Shown here one piece after another: positions 1 to 8,938 of a stretch of 64,000 bases of DNA; positions within the stretch are counted from its first letter, which is position 1, and each line of letters starts with the position of its first letter. Source of the DNA: Corallococcus soli (lineage in GTDB: Bacteria > Myxococcota > Myxococcia > Myxococcales > Myxococcaceae). The position numbers and the translations under genes were made by a program. The stretch lies in contig NZ_JAAIYO010000006.1 in the NCBI RefSeq assembly GCF_014930455.1, positions 310,001-374,000 of the forward strand, given 5' to 3'. The notes under the pieces are model-generated. The model saw nothing but the letters and a program-made list of their open reading frames with translations, was not told the DNA's origin and made no database searches.

Positions 1-1112
1 GCGCCCCAGCCCACCAGGTCCCCGAAGGGGTAGCCCTGGACGAACAGGCTGAAGTGGTCTCCCGCCGCGATGTAACCGCCGGCGGCGGTATTCGGGACGG
101 CGCCCGCGGGGCTGGGGAGGAACTGCTCCAGCAGCGGCGGCTCGCTGACGATGAAGTCCCGCCCGCCCTGCCCCGAACCGTTCAGGCCCCAGCTCACCGC
201 ATGCCGGGGAACCTCATTGTCATAGAGGACGGAGTGGAACTCACCCGCCGCGATGGCCGCCGTCACCCAGGTGCGGATCAACGTCGGCGTCAGGACCGGG
301 GCGGAGCTCGCGCCCGTTCCGACCTGGGCGAAGTCGTTGCGTCCCCAGCCCCACACCCGACCCGTGCGCCCCAACGCCAGGACGTGGTGTCCACCCGCCG
401 CGACCGAGACGATCTTCGTGACCTCCGCGGGGTCGGTCAGGTCCGCCGGGGCCTGCGGAAGATACGGATCCCCCGGCGCCAGCGCGGGAATCACCACCTG
501 GACCGGCGTGGGGTGGGCATTGGAATCAGGCCCCGCCAGCGGCTGCCCCAGCTCTCCGTCCGTGTTCTGACCCCAGGCCCACACGGAGCCATTCGCATCC
601 ACCGCGAGCGACAGGTCCGCGCGCGCGGAGATCGCGATGATGTTGCTCAGCACGGGAACCTGCGTCGGCACCAGGACCTGCGTGTTCGGGTTCGGTCCGC
701 CCGCCTGTCCCCGGTTGTTGCGACCCCATGCCCAGACATGGCCCGTCTCGTCGAGCGCCAGGGAGTGCCCGCTTCCCGCCGCCACGGCGGTCATCCGCCT
801 GGGCAGCGTGATGGGCAGCGGCGTCGCCTGGGGCGTCGCGCCCATGACACCCCGCCCCAACTGCCCATCCGTGTTCTGCCCCCAGCTCCAGACCACGCCA
901 TCGCTTCGGACAGCCAGCGAGTGGTACGCACCCGCGGCCACCCCCTGGACCTCCAGGCCCGCCACCACCCGGTCCTGCTGGACCTTCATCGCAAGCGGGG
1001 CCTCTGGCTCCGCTTCCAGCAGGGACTCACCACAACCCGAGCCCAGGGCAAGCAATGCCGTCACGCACCACCCGAGCGGTGCGCGGCCCCACTTCACAGT
1101 CTGTCTTCTCAA
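1..1112 (-). CDS. RCC1-repeat lipoprotein, C-terminally truncated by the window edge
   Basis: Secreted lipoprotein predicted to fold as an RCC1-type beta propeller, probably at the cell surface or in the periplasm; no catalytic role can be read. The reverse-strand reading is open from a TTG at 1112 to base 1. The N-terminus has a short basic stretch, a hydrophobic run and a lipobox-like LGSGCGE. It is followed by repeated units such as AAGAYHSLAVRSDG, VWSWGQNTDGQLG, VWAWGRNNRGQ and VWGWGRNDFAQVG, which are diagnostic of RCC1 blades. The TTG start is preferred because AGGAG lies 8 nt upstream; a GTG at 1097 would still retain the signal peptide. The C-terminal blades lie outside the window. 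Myxobacteria carry many paralogues of this type. Confidence 0.85.
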   Translation of the reverse strand, partial: MRRQTVKWGRAPLGWCVTALLALGSGCGESLLEAEPEAPLAMKVQQDRVVAGLEVQGVAAGAYHSLAVRSDGVVWSWGQNTDGQLGRGVMGATPQATPLPITLPRRMTAVAAGSGHSLALDETGHVWAWGRNNRGQAGGPNPNTQVLVPTQVPVLSNIIAISARADLSLAVDANGSVWAWGQNTDGELGQPLAGPDSNAHPTPVQVVIPALAPGDPYLPQAPADLTDPAEVTKIVSVAAGGHHVLALGRTGRVWGWGRNDFAQVGTGASSAPVLTPTLIRTWVTAAIAAGEFHSVLYDNEVPRHAVSWGLNGSGQGGRDFIVSEPPLLEQFLPSPAGAVPNTAAGGYIAAGDHFSLFVQGYPFGDLVGWG

Positions 1113-1592
1113 TGGAAAGGCTCCTGATACACCCCGGCCTTCCCCCTGTACCGGGGCGTCATGTCTGGAGAGAGATTCTTTCCGGCGCAGGGACGCGAAG
1201 GCGGCTCGACCCCCTTGCCGCACGGCGCGCTCCCGCCATGGCGGGCCTTGCACTGGAAAGAATGGAGGGACTTCCTGCCCATGTGGTCCCGGTCTTCAGG
1301 GCAAGAAGATTGTCTTCAATCTCCAATGAATTCCAATCAAATGCAATACCCCGACATGGCCTTTCAAAGGGTGTCACGGGAGGCCCCGGGAGGTCGGACA
1401 TGACAGCGGGGAATAGTGAAAGCACAAAAGTGATACAGGCTTTCCTGAGTACACTGAGTGTTCTCGTTACAAAGCCCTCCGTCCGGAGGAGCCAGCCCGT
1501 GGCGGGCCGGATGGCGCCAGGGCGAGCTGGCGTCGGGCCCTGCTCCGCGCCAGCGGTGGGCTCACCGTACGGGTGTCCGCAGGAGGAGCCCC
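1113..1592. other. 480-nt intergenic region, lower G+C than its surroundings
   Basis: No convincing coding frame was seen; open frames here lack the G/C-rich third positions of the neighbouring genes. The stretch 1300-1470 is visibly more A/T rich than the rest of the window and should hold the promoters of the leftward RCC1 gene and the rightward VOC gene. Two small perfect hairpins are visible: CCTCCG/CGGAGG at 1476-1489 and GCCCG/CGGGC at about 1497-1509. No clear -35/-10 pair could be chosen. Confidence 0.4.
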
Positions 1593-2078
1593 ATGACCGA
1601 AGCACCCAAGATCGTCACGACGCTGTGGTTCAACTTCAACGCCGAGGAGGCGGTGGGCTTCTACACGTCACTCTTCAAGGACTCCAAGGTCCTGGCCGTC
1701 ACGCGCTACACGGAGGCGGGGCCGGGCCCGGTGGGGGCCGTGCTGACGTGTGAGTTCCAGCTCGCGGGTCAGCGCTTCATCGCCCTCAACGGGGGACCGG
1801 AGTTCCCGTTCACGGAGGCCATCTCCCTGACCGTGAACTGCGAGACGCAGGGGGAGGTTGATGACCTGTGGAACAAGCTCACGGCGAACGGGGGCAGGCC
1901 GGTGCAGTGCGGCTGGCTCCAGGACCGGTTCGGGCTGTCCTGGCAGATCGTCCCGACGGTGCTCCCGGAGCTGCTGAAGACCCTGCCACCGGAGAAGGCG
2001 AGCCGGGTCACCCAGGCGATGCTGAAGATGGTCAAGCTGGACATCGCCGCGCTGAAGCGGGCGGCGGAAGGCGGGTAG
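1593..2078 (+). CDS. VOC superfamily / PhnB-like protein
   Basis: Small cytoplasmic protein of 161 aa in the 3-demethylubiquinone-9 3-methyltransferase-like (PhnB-type) branch of the vicinal oxygen chelate superfamily. The whole chain matches the family pattern: LWFNFNAEEAVGFYTSLF near the N-terminus, FIALNGGPEFPFTEAIS in the middle, then QCGWLQDRFGLSWQIVPT and a C-terminal VTQAMLKMVKLDIAALK. Members are small dimeric proteins whose substrates are mostly unknown, so no reaction is assigned. The ATG is preceded by AGGAGGAG at the right distance, which fixes the start well downstream of other possible in-frame starts. It stands alone, with no operon partner. Confidence 0.9.
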   Translation: MTEAPKIVTTLWFNFNAEEAVGFYTSLFKDSKVLAVTRYTEAGPGPVGAVLTCEFQLAGQRFIALNGGPEFPFTEAISLTVNCETQGEVDDLWNKLTANGGRPVQCGWLQDRFGLSWQIVPTVLPELLKTLPPEKASRVTQAMLKMVKLDIAALKRAAEGG

Positions 2079-2352
2079 CCCCCGTCGTCGTCGGCTCCAC
2101 GCCCCACCGGGTCGGGGGCGAATCCCGGAGGTTCACGCACACCGCGTGGCCAGCACCGCGCCACACCCACACGCCCTGACGCACCCGGCCAGGGCGCGCG
2201 CGTCCGGATGACGCACGGACGACATCCGCGTGGGGGCGGGCGGTTGACTTGGACGTCGCTGCGGTGGTGAACGGAAGCGGCCCCGGGCAGTCGCGGGCCC
2301 GGCGGGCTTGCAGCGTTCGTGAACCTCGCTTGCCGCGTCTGGAGCCACATCC

Positions 2353-4800
2353 ATGATGACCCCTCCTCGTCGTCACCACCGGAGCCCCTGGCTCTCGCGG
2401 TGGCAGCCCCTCCTCGCCGCCGGCCTCGCCTCGGCGATGGTCTCCTGCGCCGCCTCCGACACCCCTGACCAGTTGCCTCCCCCTGAAGCGCCCGCCATCG
2501 CGGACATGGCCCAGTTGGAGCAGGGGCTGCTCTCCTGGAACCTGGGCGCGAAGTACGACGCCACGCAGGCCAACATCGACTTCCGCGTGTTCTCCTCGCG
2601 CGCCACGCGCATCGAGGTGTGGATCTACAAGACGCCGCTGGGCGCGCAGGAGGTCCTGAAGTACGTGATGGTGAAGGACGCCGCGACGAACGTCTGGTCC
2701 AAGTCCGTCTCCGTCGCCACGCTCAAGAACGCCACCAACAACATCACCGGGCCCGTCTACTACGGCTATCGCGCCTGGGGCCCCAACTGGCCCTACAACA
2801 CGTCCTGGTCGAAGACGAACACGTCCGCGGGCTTCATCGCCGACGTGGATGCGCAGGGCAACCGCTTCAACCCGAACAAGCTGCTGTGGGACCCGTACGC
2901 GCTGGAGCTGAGCCACGACCCGGTCAACGCCACCGCCACCGCGCAGGACGCCACGGTGTTCGCCTCCGGCCCCACGCACCGCTACAAGGACAGCGGCTCG
3001 CGCGCTCCCAAGGGCATCGTGCTGCCGCCGGACAGCACCTCCACCGGCACCAAGCCCACGCGCGCCTTCAAGGACGACATCGTCTACGAGGTGCACGTGC
3101 GCGGCCTGACCAAGCAGGACACCAGCTCCGGGCTGGATGCCAACTGCCTGGGCACCTACAAGACGGCGGGCCAGAAGGCCGCGGCGCTCGCGGCGCTGGG
3201 CGTCACGGCGGTGGAGTTCCTGCCGCTGCATGAGACGGACAACGACAACAACGACTACGTGCCCGCCGGCCAGTCGCCCAGCACCGCGGGCGACAACTAC
3301 TGGGGTTACATGAACCTCAGCTACTTCGCGCCGGACCGCCGCTACGCGTGCGACAAGAGCGCGGGCGGCCCCACGCGTGAGTTCAAGGCCATGGTGAAGG
3401 CCTTCCACGACGTGGGCATCAAGGTGCTGGTGGACGTGGTCTACAACCACACCGGCGAGGGCGGCGCGTGGGTGAACGGCGATTCCAGCACGTTCAACGT
3501 CATGACCTACCGCGGCCTGGACAACCCCACGTACTACAGCCTCACGGCGGACAGGCAGTTCAGCTGGGACAACACCGGCGTGGGCGGCAACTTCAACACG
3601 TTCAACCCCACGGCCCAGAACCTCATCCTCCATTCGCTGTCGTACTGGAAGGACACGCTGGGCGTGGACGGCTTCCGCTTCGACCTGGCGTCGGTGCTGG
3701 GCAACACCGTGGAGCACGGCGGCTTCAACTACGACCGCGACAACCCGAACACGGCGCTCAACAAGATTGTCACCGTGCTGGACCCGCGTCCGGACGGGGG
3801 CGGCGCGGGCACGGACTTCATCGCCGAGCCCTGGGCCATTGGCGGCAATTCCTACCAGGTGGGCAACTTCCCGGCGAAGTGGCGGGAGTGGAACGGCATC
3901 TTCCGCGACACCTTCCGCAAGGACCAGAACCAGATGGGCGTGGACGCGGTGACGCCGGGGCAGTTGGCCACGCGCTTCACGGGCTCGTCGGACCTGTATG
4001 GGGATGACGGCCGCAAGCCGTTCCACTCGGTGAACTTCGTGGTGGCCCACGACGGGCTGTCCCTGAAGGACCTGTATTCGTGCAACAGCAAGAACAACAA
4101 CCAGCCGTGGCCCTACGGCCCGTCCGACGGCGGCGAGGACAACAACCACAGCTGGAACCACGATGGCAACGCGCTGCTCCAGCGGCAGGCCGCGCGCAAC
4201 GGCATGGCGTTCATGATGTTGAGTGCGGGCGTGCCCATGTTCACGGGCGGCGACGAGTTCCTGCGCACGCAGTACTGCAACAACAACGTCTACAACCTGG
4301 ACTCGAACAAGAACTGGTTGGACTACGCGTGGAGCGCGGAGCAGTCCAACTTCCGCCTGTTCACCAAGAACCTCATCGCGTTCCGCAAGGCGCACCCGGC
4401 GCTGCGCCCGGCCAACTTCTACAGCGGGTCGGACACCAACGGGAACGTGATGGAGCAGCACCGCTGGTTCAAGCCGGACGGCACCGTGCCCAACGCGACG
4501 TACTTCAACGACGCGGGCAACCACGCGCTGGCCTACCGCATCGACGCCACGGAGTTCTCCGGTGAGTCGGTGGGCGCCATCTACGTCGCCTACAACGGCT
4601 GGTCCGGCAACGTGAACTTCACCCTGCCGTGGCCGGGCACGGGCCGGAAGTGGTACCGCGTGACGGACACCTGCTCGTGGATCGAGAGCCGGGGCGCCAA
4701 CCAGGTGCTGCTCAACCCGGGCACCGCGGACGACGTGGGCGGCGAGAACGCGACCTATGGCCTGTGCGGCCGGGGCACGCTGGTGCTGGTGGCGAAGTAA
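2353..4800 (+). CDS. Secreted isoamylase-type glycogen debranching enzyme (GH13), lipoprotein
   Basis: Predicted to hydrolyse alpha-1,6 branch points of glycogen or amylopectin outside the cytoplasm. The 815-aa protein begins with a signal peptide ending in a lipobox-like MVSCAAS, so it is probably lipid-anchored. An N-terminal CBM48-like domain is followed by a GH13 barrel. Conserved elements visible are VYEVHVRGLT, VDVVYNHT, the nucleophile in GFRFDLAS (Asp444), the acid/base in AEPWAIG (Glu492) and the transition-state stabiliser in VAHDGLS (Asp567). HETDNDNND resembles the calcium site of Pseudomonas isoamylase, and the length matches that secreted enzyme rather than cytoplasmic GlgX. It is monocistronic, with a strong hairpin after the stop. 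An upstream hairpin-rich gap of 274 nt should contain the promoter. Confidence 0.92.
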   Translation: MMTPPRRHHRSPWLSRWQPLLAAGLASAMVSCAASDTPDQLPPPEAPAIADMAQLEQGLLSWNLGAKYDATQANIDFRVFSSRATRIEVWIYKTPLGAQEVLKYVMVKDAATNVWSKSVSVATLKNATNNITGPVYYGYRAWGPNWPYNTSWSKTNTSAGFIADVDAQGNRFNPNKLLWDPYALELSHDPVNATATAQDATVFASGPTHRYKDSGSRAPKGIVLPPDSTSTGTKPTRAFKDDIVYEVHVRGLTKQDTSSGLDANCLGTYKTAGQKAAALAALGVTAVEFLPLHETDNDNNDYVPAGQSPSTAGDNYWGYMNLSYFAPDRRYACDKSAGGPTREFKAMVKAFHDVGIKVLVDVVYNHTGEGGAWVNGDSSTFNVMTYRGLDNPTYYSLTADRQFSWDNTGVGGNFNTFNPTAQNLILHSLSYWKDTLGVDGFRFDLASVLGNTVEHGGFNYDRDNPNTALNKIVTVLDPRPDGGGAGTDFIAEPWAIGGNSYQVGNFPAKWREWNGIFRDTFRKDQNQMGVDAVTPGQLATRFTGSSDLYGDDGRKPFHSVNFVVAHDGLSLKDLYSCNSKNNNQPWPYGPSDGGEDNNHSWNHDGNALLQRQAARNGMAFMMLSAGVPMFTGGDEFLRTQYCNNNVYNLDSNKNWLDYAWSAEQSNFRLFTKNLIAFRKAHPALRPANFYSGSDTNGNVMEQHRWFKPDGTVPNATYFNDAGNHALAYRIDATEFSGESVGAIYVAYNGWSGNVNFTLPWPGTGRKWYRVTDTCSWIESRGANQVLLNPGTADDVGGENATYGLCGRGTLVLVAK

Positions 4801-4807
4801 CTTGAAG

Positions 4808-4851
4808 CCGTGAGGACCCGGTGCCCCTGTCGCGGGCCCGGGTCCTCGCGG
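4808..4851 (+). terminator. Intrinsic terminator-like hairpin after the isoamylase gene
   Basis: CCGTGAGGACCCGG (4808-4821) pairs with CCGGGTCCTCGCGG (4838-4851), giving a 14-bp stem with one G-U pair, beginning 8 nt after the isoamylase stop. No long T run follows, which is common in very GC-rich genomes. Confidence 0.7.
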
Positions 4852-5032
4852 TGCGGTTCCAGGCGGTGTCGGGACGGTCACCATTTCGTGGGGCAAGTCC
4901 AGCGACACAGCGCTCACGCGAGCACCGTGAGGCTCCACGCGGTGGCTTCAGACGGGCTGCGACGTCGCCGGGCGCCCGGTATAAGGCGTCCGCGCATCCG
5001 GCATCCCCGCCAGGAAGGACCGTGCTTTCCCC

Positions 5033-5698
5033 GTGACCGTGGAAGAGGACAAGGTGGCCGCGCTGCTGCGGCGGCTCAAGGCAGAGGACTCGTTCGAACG
5101 GGAGACGTTCGGGGAGCTGGACCTCCAGGGCCTGGACCTGAGCGGCAAGGAGTTCTACCGCTGCACCTTCCAGGACTGCCAGTTCCAGGAGGGGCGGTGG
5201 AAGGACAGCCTCCTGGAGGCGTGTGTCTTTCAGGGCTGCAACCTCACGCGCGCGAACTTCAATGCCATCCGGCTGCGGGACGTGCGCTTCGAGGGCTCGA
5301 AGCTGATGGGCATTGATTGGACGGGCGTGTCCGCGAACCCCGAGGTGATGTTCGAGGAGTGCGGCCTGCCCTACAGCTCGTTCGTGGGGCTGAGCCTCCG
5401 CCAGACGTCCTTCGTGCGCTGCGTGGCCCGGGAGGCGAACTTCTTCGACACGGACCTCACGGACGCGGACTTCACCGGCGCGGACCTCACCGGCAGCAAC
5501 TTCCGGGGCTGCACGCTGACCCGGACCGACTTCACCGGCGCGACGGGCCTCCAGCTCGACCCCGCGCGCAACAAGCTGAAGGACACCCGCGTGCCCAACG
5601 AGACGGCCATGTCCCTGGCCCATGCGATGGGGATGCTCGTGGAGGGCTACCACGCGAAGCCAGCGGGACGTGGCGGGGGCGCGAAGAAGAAGCGCTGA
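5033..5698 (+). CDS. Pentapeptide-repeat protein
   Basis: A 221-aa protein whose centre (about residues 20-180) is built of pentapeptide repeats of the A(D/N)LXX kind, for example LDLQGLDLSG, CNLTRANFN and LTDADFTGADLTGSNF. It should fold into a right-handed quadrilateral beta helix. Some relatives, such as Qnr and MfpA, mimic DNA and protect gyrase, but most have no assigned role, and nothing here favours one. The C-terminus is a short basic tail ending GAKKKR. The GTG start follows AGGAAGGA at 5012-5019 with rather long spacing; a GTG 6 nt later is possible. The gene converges with modC, with one base between the two stops. Confidence 0.85.
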   Translation: MTVEEDKVAALLRRLKAEDSFERETFGELDLQGLDLSGKEFYRCTFQDCQFQEGRWKDSLLEACVFQGCNLTRANFNAIRLRDVRFEGSKLMGIDWTGVSANPEVMFEECGLPYSSFVGLSLRQTSFVRCVAREANFFDTDLTDADFTGADLTGSNFRGCTLTRTDFTGATGLQLDPARNKLKDTRVPNETAMSLAHAMGMLVEGYHAKPAGRGGGAKKKR

Positions 5699-5699
5699 C

Positions 5700-6767
5700 T
5701 CAGCCGGAGTCCTTCAGCCGGCGGCAGGCGGCGGACTTCACCGCGAGGTACACGCACAGGCCCGGCGCGATGGACAGCTCACGCACGGCGGAGTGCGTGA
5801 GGCGCACCACCCAGCGCACGCCCGCCACGTCCACCTGGGTCGCGCACCCACCCGCGCCCGCGTCCTCCACCTTCGCCACCGTGCCTTCCAGCACGTTGCG
5901 CGCGGAGACGCCGGTCAGCGGCCCGGTGGACAGGAGGATGTCTTCCGCCGGCACCGCGTAGGCCACCCGGAGGCCTGACAACGGCTCCGACACCTCCGGC
6001 ACCCAGAGCGCCAATGCGTCGTTGATGCGCAGCCGCGTGCCTCCGCCTTCGGGGTGCTCCAGCGTGCCCTCCAGGATGTTCTCCTCGGGCTCGCCGGTGA
6101 GCAGTCCGCGCGCGGCCGTGCCCAGCACCGCGTCCGCGGGCCCCACGGCTCGCACCGCGCCGCCGTCCAGGAGCAGGGCTTCGTGGGCCAGCGCCCGGGC
6201 CTCGCCCAGTTGGTGGGTCACGTACAGCAAGGGCACGCGGGCCTCGTCGCGCACGCGCAGCAGGTAGGGCAGCACGCGCTCCTTCAATGCGACGTCCAGC
6301 GCGGCCAGCGGCTCATCCAGCAGCAGCAGCGCGGGGTCCGTGGCGAGCGCGCGGGCCAGGGCGACCCGCTGCTTCTCCCCTCCCGACAGCGTGGTCGGGT
6401 AGCGATGCAGCAGCGGCTCCAGCTCCAGCAGGTGCACCGCTTCGTCCACGCGCGACGGGCGTCCGGCGCGCACGCCGAAGCGCACGTTCTGACCGGCGGT
6501 GAGGTGCGGGAAGAGCAGCGCGTCCTGCGGCACGTAGCCCATGCGCCGCGCCTCGGGTGGCACCTCCACGCGCGCCGCGCTGTCGAGCAGCACGCGTCCG
6601 CCCACCACCACGCGCCCGGTCGCTCCACGCCGCAGGCCCGCGAGCACCTCCAGCAGCGAGGTCTTCCCGGAGCCCGAGCGTCCCAGCACCGCCACGGACG
6701 CGGACGTGAACCGCGCGTCGACCGCCAGGTGGAAGCGCGCCAGCGGCAGGCGCAGCGACAGGTCCAT
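5700..6767 (-). CDS. modC: Molybdate ABC transporter ATP-binding protein ModC
   Basis: ATPase subunit that powers molybdate import through ModB. The start at 6767 gives 355 aa. The N-terminal half carries a Walker A GRSGSGKT, the signature LSGGEKQR and Walker B LLLLDEP followed by the H-loop YVTHQ. The C-terminal third (from about residue 230) resembles the Mop/TOBE molybdate-binding region, with SARNVLEGTVAKVED near the end. It is the last gene of modA-modB-modC, 106 nt after modB. That gap is longer than the modA-modB junction, so an upstream start cannot be excluded: the frame stays open to 6896, but the extension lacks family similarity. Confidence 0.9.
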   Translation of the reverse strand: MDLSLRLPLARFHLAVDARFTSASVAVLGRSGSGKTSLLEVLAGLRRGATGRVVVGGRVLLDSAARVEVPPEARRMGYVPQDALLFPHLTAGQNVRFGVRAGRPSRVDEAVHLLELEPLLHRYPTTLSGGEKQRVALARALATDPALLLLDEPLAALDVALKERVLPYLLRVRDEARVPLLYVTHQLGEARALAHEALLLDGGAVRAVGPADAVLGTAARGLLTGEPEENILEGTLEHPEGGGTRLRINDALALWVPEVSEPLSGLRVAYAVPAEDILLSTGPLTGVSARNVLEGTVAKVEDAGAGGCATQVDVAGVRWVVRLTHSAVRELSIAPGLCVYLAVKSAACRRLKDSG

Positions 6768-6873
6768 CACGGGCGCGGGCCTTCCGTGGGCTTCCACATC
6801 CCGGACACCCGAAGCCGCGTGCGCGGCGCTTCCCTGCCAGGCCCGGCCTCCGCGAGGGACTCCCGCGCGTCCC

Positions 6874-7551
6874 TCACGCGAGCCCCCGCGCGCCACGCCG
6901 CCGCGTCACGGCCTCCGTCACGTACATGACCCCGAACGCGAGCACCACCGCCACGCCCGCGAGCTTCAGCGCCTCCTCCTCCCGCCCCGTCTGCGTGCGC
7001 TGGAAGATGGCCAGCGCCAACGTCTGCGTGTGCCCCGGGATGTTGCCCGCGACCAGCACCGTCGCACCGAACTCGCCCAGCGCCCGCGAGAACGCGAGCA
7101 GCGCGCCCGTCAGCACGCCGCGCCATGCGAGCGGCAGCGTCACCCGGAAGAAGGCCCGCGTGCGCGTGTCTCCCAGCGTGCGCGCCACCGCCACCAGCCG
7201 TGGATCCACCTCCTCGAAGCCCGCGCGCGCCGAGCGCACCAGCAGCGGGAACGCCATCACCGCGCTCGCCAGCACCACCGCCTTCGGCGTGAACGCCACC
7301 TCCAGGCCCACCGCGTCCAGGAGCCGCCCCAGCGCCGAGTCCCGCGCCAGCAGTTGCAGCAGCACCAGGCCCACCGCCGTCGGAGGCAGCACCAGCGGCA
7401 GCGCCAGCACCGTCTCCACCACGCCCCGCCCCGGCCCCCTCCAGCGCGCCAGCGCGTACGCCGCCGCCACGCCCGGCACCAGGATGAGCGCCGTGGACGC
7501 CGCCGCCACCGCCAGCGTGAACAGGACCAGCCCGGTCAGCCCCTCCTCCAT
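6874..7551 (-). CDS. modB: Molybdate ABC transporter permease ModB
   Basis: Inner-membrane permease of 225 aa that forms the molybdate channel. Several hydrophobic spans are visible, beginning with GLVLFTLAVAAASTALIL. The conserved cytoplasmic loop contacting the ATPase is recognisable around LGEFGATVLVAGN and GDTRTRAFFRVTLPLA. The ATG at 7551 shares one base with the modA stop (TGATG), so translation is coupled. The C-terminus ends with a basic RRRGARGLA. Its place between modA and modC and the family loop make the assignment firm. Confidence 0.92.
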   Translation of the reverse strand: MEEGLTGLVLFTLAVAAASTALILVPGVAAAYALARWRGPGRGVVETVLALPLVLPPTAVGLVLLQLLARDSALGRLLDAVGLEVAFTPKAVVLASAVMAFPLLVRSARAGFEEVDPRLVAVARTLGDTRTRAFFRVTLPLAWRGVLTGALLAFSRALGEFGATVLVAGNIPGHTQTLALAIFQRTQTGREEEALKLAGVAVVLAFGVMYVTEAVTRRRGARGLA

Positions 7552-8318
7552 CACGGTGAGGGCTGTCCCTTCCTGGGGCTCACGTCCAGGAAGCCCCGCT
7601 GGCGGAACTCCGCCCGCGCGCCCTCCGTCTGGAGGAAGCGCACGAACGCGAGCCCTCCCTCCGGCGCCTTGCCCCGCGTCAGCGCCACCGCCGGGTACAC
7701 GATGCGCGGCGCCTCGCCCTCCGGCACCGTGAACGCCACGCGCACCTTCTTCGACTGCGACGCGTCCGTCGCGTACACCACGCCCGCGTCCACCCGCCCC
7801 GCCGCCACCGCCGCCAGCGCGGCCCGCACGTCCGCCGTCGGCACGACGGTGGGCGCCACGTCCTTCCACACGCCCGCCTGCGTCAGCCACGCCTTCGCGT
7901 ACACCCCCGCAGGCACCGCCGCCGGCTCCGCCAGCACCACCCGTCGCAGCCCCTTCAACCCCGCCGCCCCCTTCACCTCCAGCGTGGATGCCACCGGCAC
8001 GATGACCACCAGGCGGTTGGACACCAGGTCCACCCTCGACCCCGGCCGCGCCAGCCCCGCGCGCTCCACCGGCTCCAGCTTCGCCTCGTCCGCGGAGAGG
8101 AACGCATCCGCTGGGGCACCCGCCACCACCTGACGTGACAGGTCACTGGAGGCACCGAAGGCGAACCGCACGCGGTGCCCGGTCTCCCTCTGGAACGCAG
8201 GGGCGAGCGCCTGGAGCGCCTCCGTGGTGCTCGACGCCGCGAACACCAGCACCGGGTCCTCCGCCCGCGCCGCTCCCGCCCACACCGCCACCAGGAGCCC
8301 CAGCCACGAAAGCCGCAT
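7551..8318 (-). CDS. modA: Molybdate ABC transporter substrate-binding protein ModA
   Basis: Periplasmic binding protein that captures molybdate (or tungstate) and delivers it to ModB. The 255-aa protein has a signal peptide (MRLSWLGLLVAVWAGAARA) followed by the family opening VLVFAASSTTEALQALAPAF. FGASSDLSRQ and GAPADAFLSAD are typical of the oxyanion pocket, and VDAGVVYATDA is typical of the second lobe. The ATG at 8318 follows GGAGGTGCGTGTG. It is the first gene of the mod operon and is divergent from a MarR-type regulator with about 165 nt between them, which probably carries both promoters. No ModE is present in the window. Confidence 0.93.
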   Translation of the reverse strand: MRLSWLGLLVAVWAGAARAEDPVLVFAASSTTEALQALAPAFQRETGHRVRFAFGASSDLSRQVVAGAPADAFLSADEAKLEPVERAGLARPGSRVDLVSNRLVVIVPVASTLEVKGAAGLKGLRRVVLAEPAAVPAGVYAKAWLTQAGVWKDVAPTVVPTADVRAALAAVAAGRVDAGVVYATDASQSKKVRVAFTVPEGEAPRIVYPAVALTRGKAPEGGLAFVRFLQTEGARAEFRQRGFLDVSPRKGQPSP

Positions 8319-8418
8319 CACACGCACCTCCAGGAGCCTTCCCGGCGACAACACCCATCACACCCATGATGCCCACGCCCGAGACTACAGGTTGACCCGC
8401 AAGCACCGCGCCGCTAAT

Positions 8419-8443
8419 GAATACTCCGTGTCCCGGAATATCC
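8419..8443. promoter_or_regulatory. Candidate repeated element between modA and the MarR gene
   Basis: GAATACTCC at 8419-8427 and GAATATCC at 8436-8443 form an imperfect direct repeat in the modA/marR intergenic region, upstream of the preferred MarR start. It is A/T rich against a GC-rich background. It could be an operator, but the symmetry is poor and no experiment-like evidence is visible. Confidence 0.25.
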
Positions 8444-8484
8444 ATAAAGAGGAGGATGAATCGCTCGCGGGAGACGTCGACCGC

Positions 8485-8925
8485 ATGCAGGAGCTGATGT
8501 TCTCGCTGGGGCGCCGCCGTTCGCTGCGCGACCCCATCGCCAGCACCTGCGAGCAGCTCCAGTTCACGCCGCCGCAGGTGCACGCGCTCCTGTGGCTGGG
8601 CCTGGACGGGTCGCTCACCATGGGTGAGCTTGCCCGGCGGCTGGGCGTCACGGAGAAGACCGTCACCGGCGTGGTGGACCGCCTGGAGCGCGAGGGCCAC
8701 CTGCAGCGCGAGCGCGGTGAAGCCGACCGGCGCGTCGTGCGCTGCCGCCTCACCGACAAGGGCCGGCAGACCTTCACCAAGCTCGACCGCTCCATGCACC
8801 GCTCCATGGGCGTGGTGATGGGCATGCTCGACCCCGAAGACCGTCAAGCCCTCTTCCGCGTGATGGAGAAGGTGCTGCTCAAGCTGGACCAGCCCGCGCC
8901 GGACGCCCCCACGCCGGGCACCTGA
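8485..8925 (+). CDS. MarR-family transcriptional regulator
   Basis: DNA-binding regulator of 146 aa with a winged helix. The family core is clear: LTMGELARRLGVTEKTVTGVVDRLEREG is the recognition region (about residues 48-76), and the wing is ERGEADRRVVRCRLTDKGR. The ATG at 8485 fits the normal MarR length and follows GGGAGA about 11 nt upstream. An in-frame GTG at 8428 would add 19 residues. A strong AAGAGGAGG at 8447-8455 points at an out-of-frame ATG, so the start is not certain. Divergent orientation to modABC suggests it may control molybdate uptake or itself; MarR proteins usually sense small ligands, and the ligand here is unknown. Confidence 0.88.
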   Translation: MQELMFSLGRRRSLRDPIASTCEQLQFTPPQVHALLWLGLDGSLTMGELARRLGVTEKTVTGVVDRLEREGHLQRERGEADRRVVRCRLTDKGRQTFTKLDRSMHRSMGVVMGMLDPEDRQALFRVMEKVLLKLDQPAPDAPTPGT

Positions 8926-8938
8926 GCGAGCCCGTCCT

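Noticed and set aside
2032-4938. 968-codon open frame on the minus strand across the isoamylase gene
   Set aside because: Composition is Arg/Val/His-rich without domain patterns. It is the antisense shadow expected in very GC-rich DNA, and the + strand encodes a clear GH13 enzyme.
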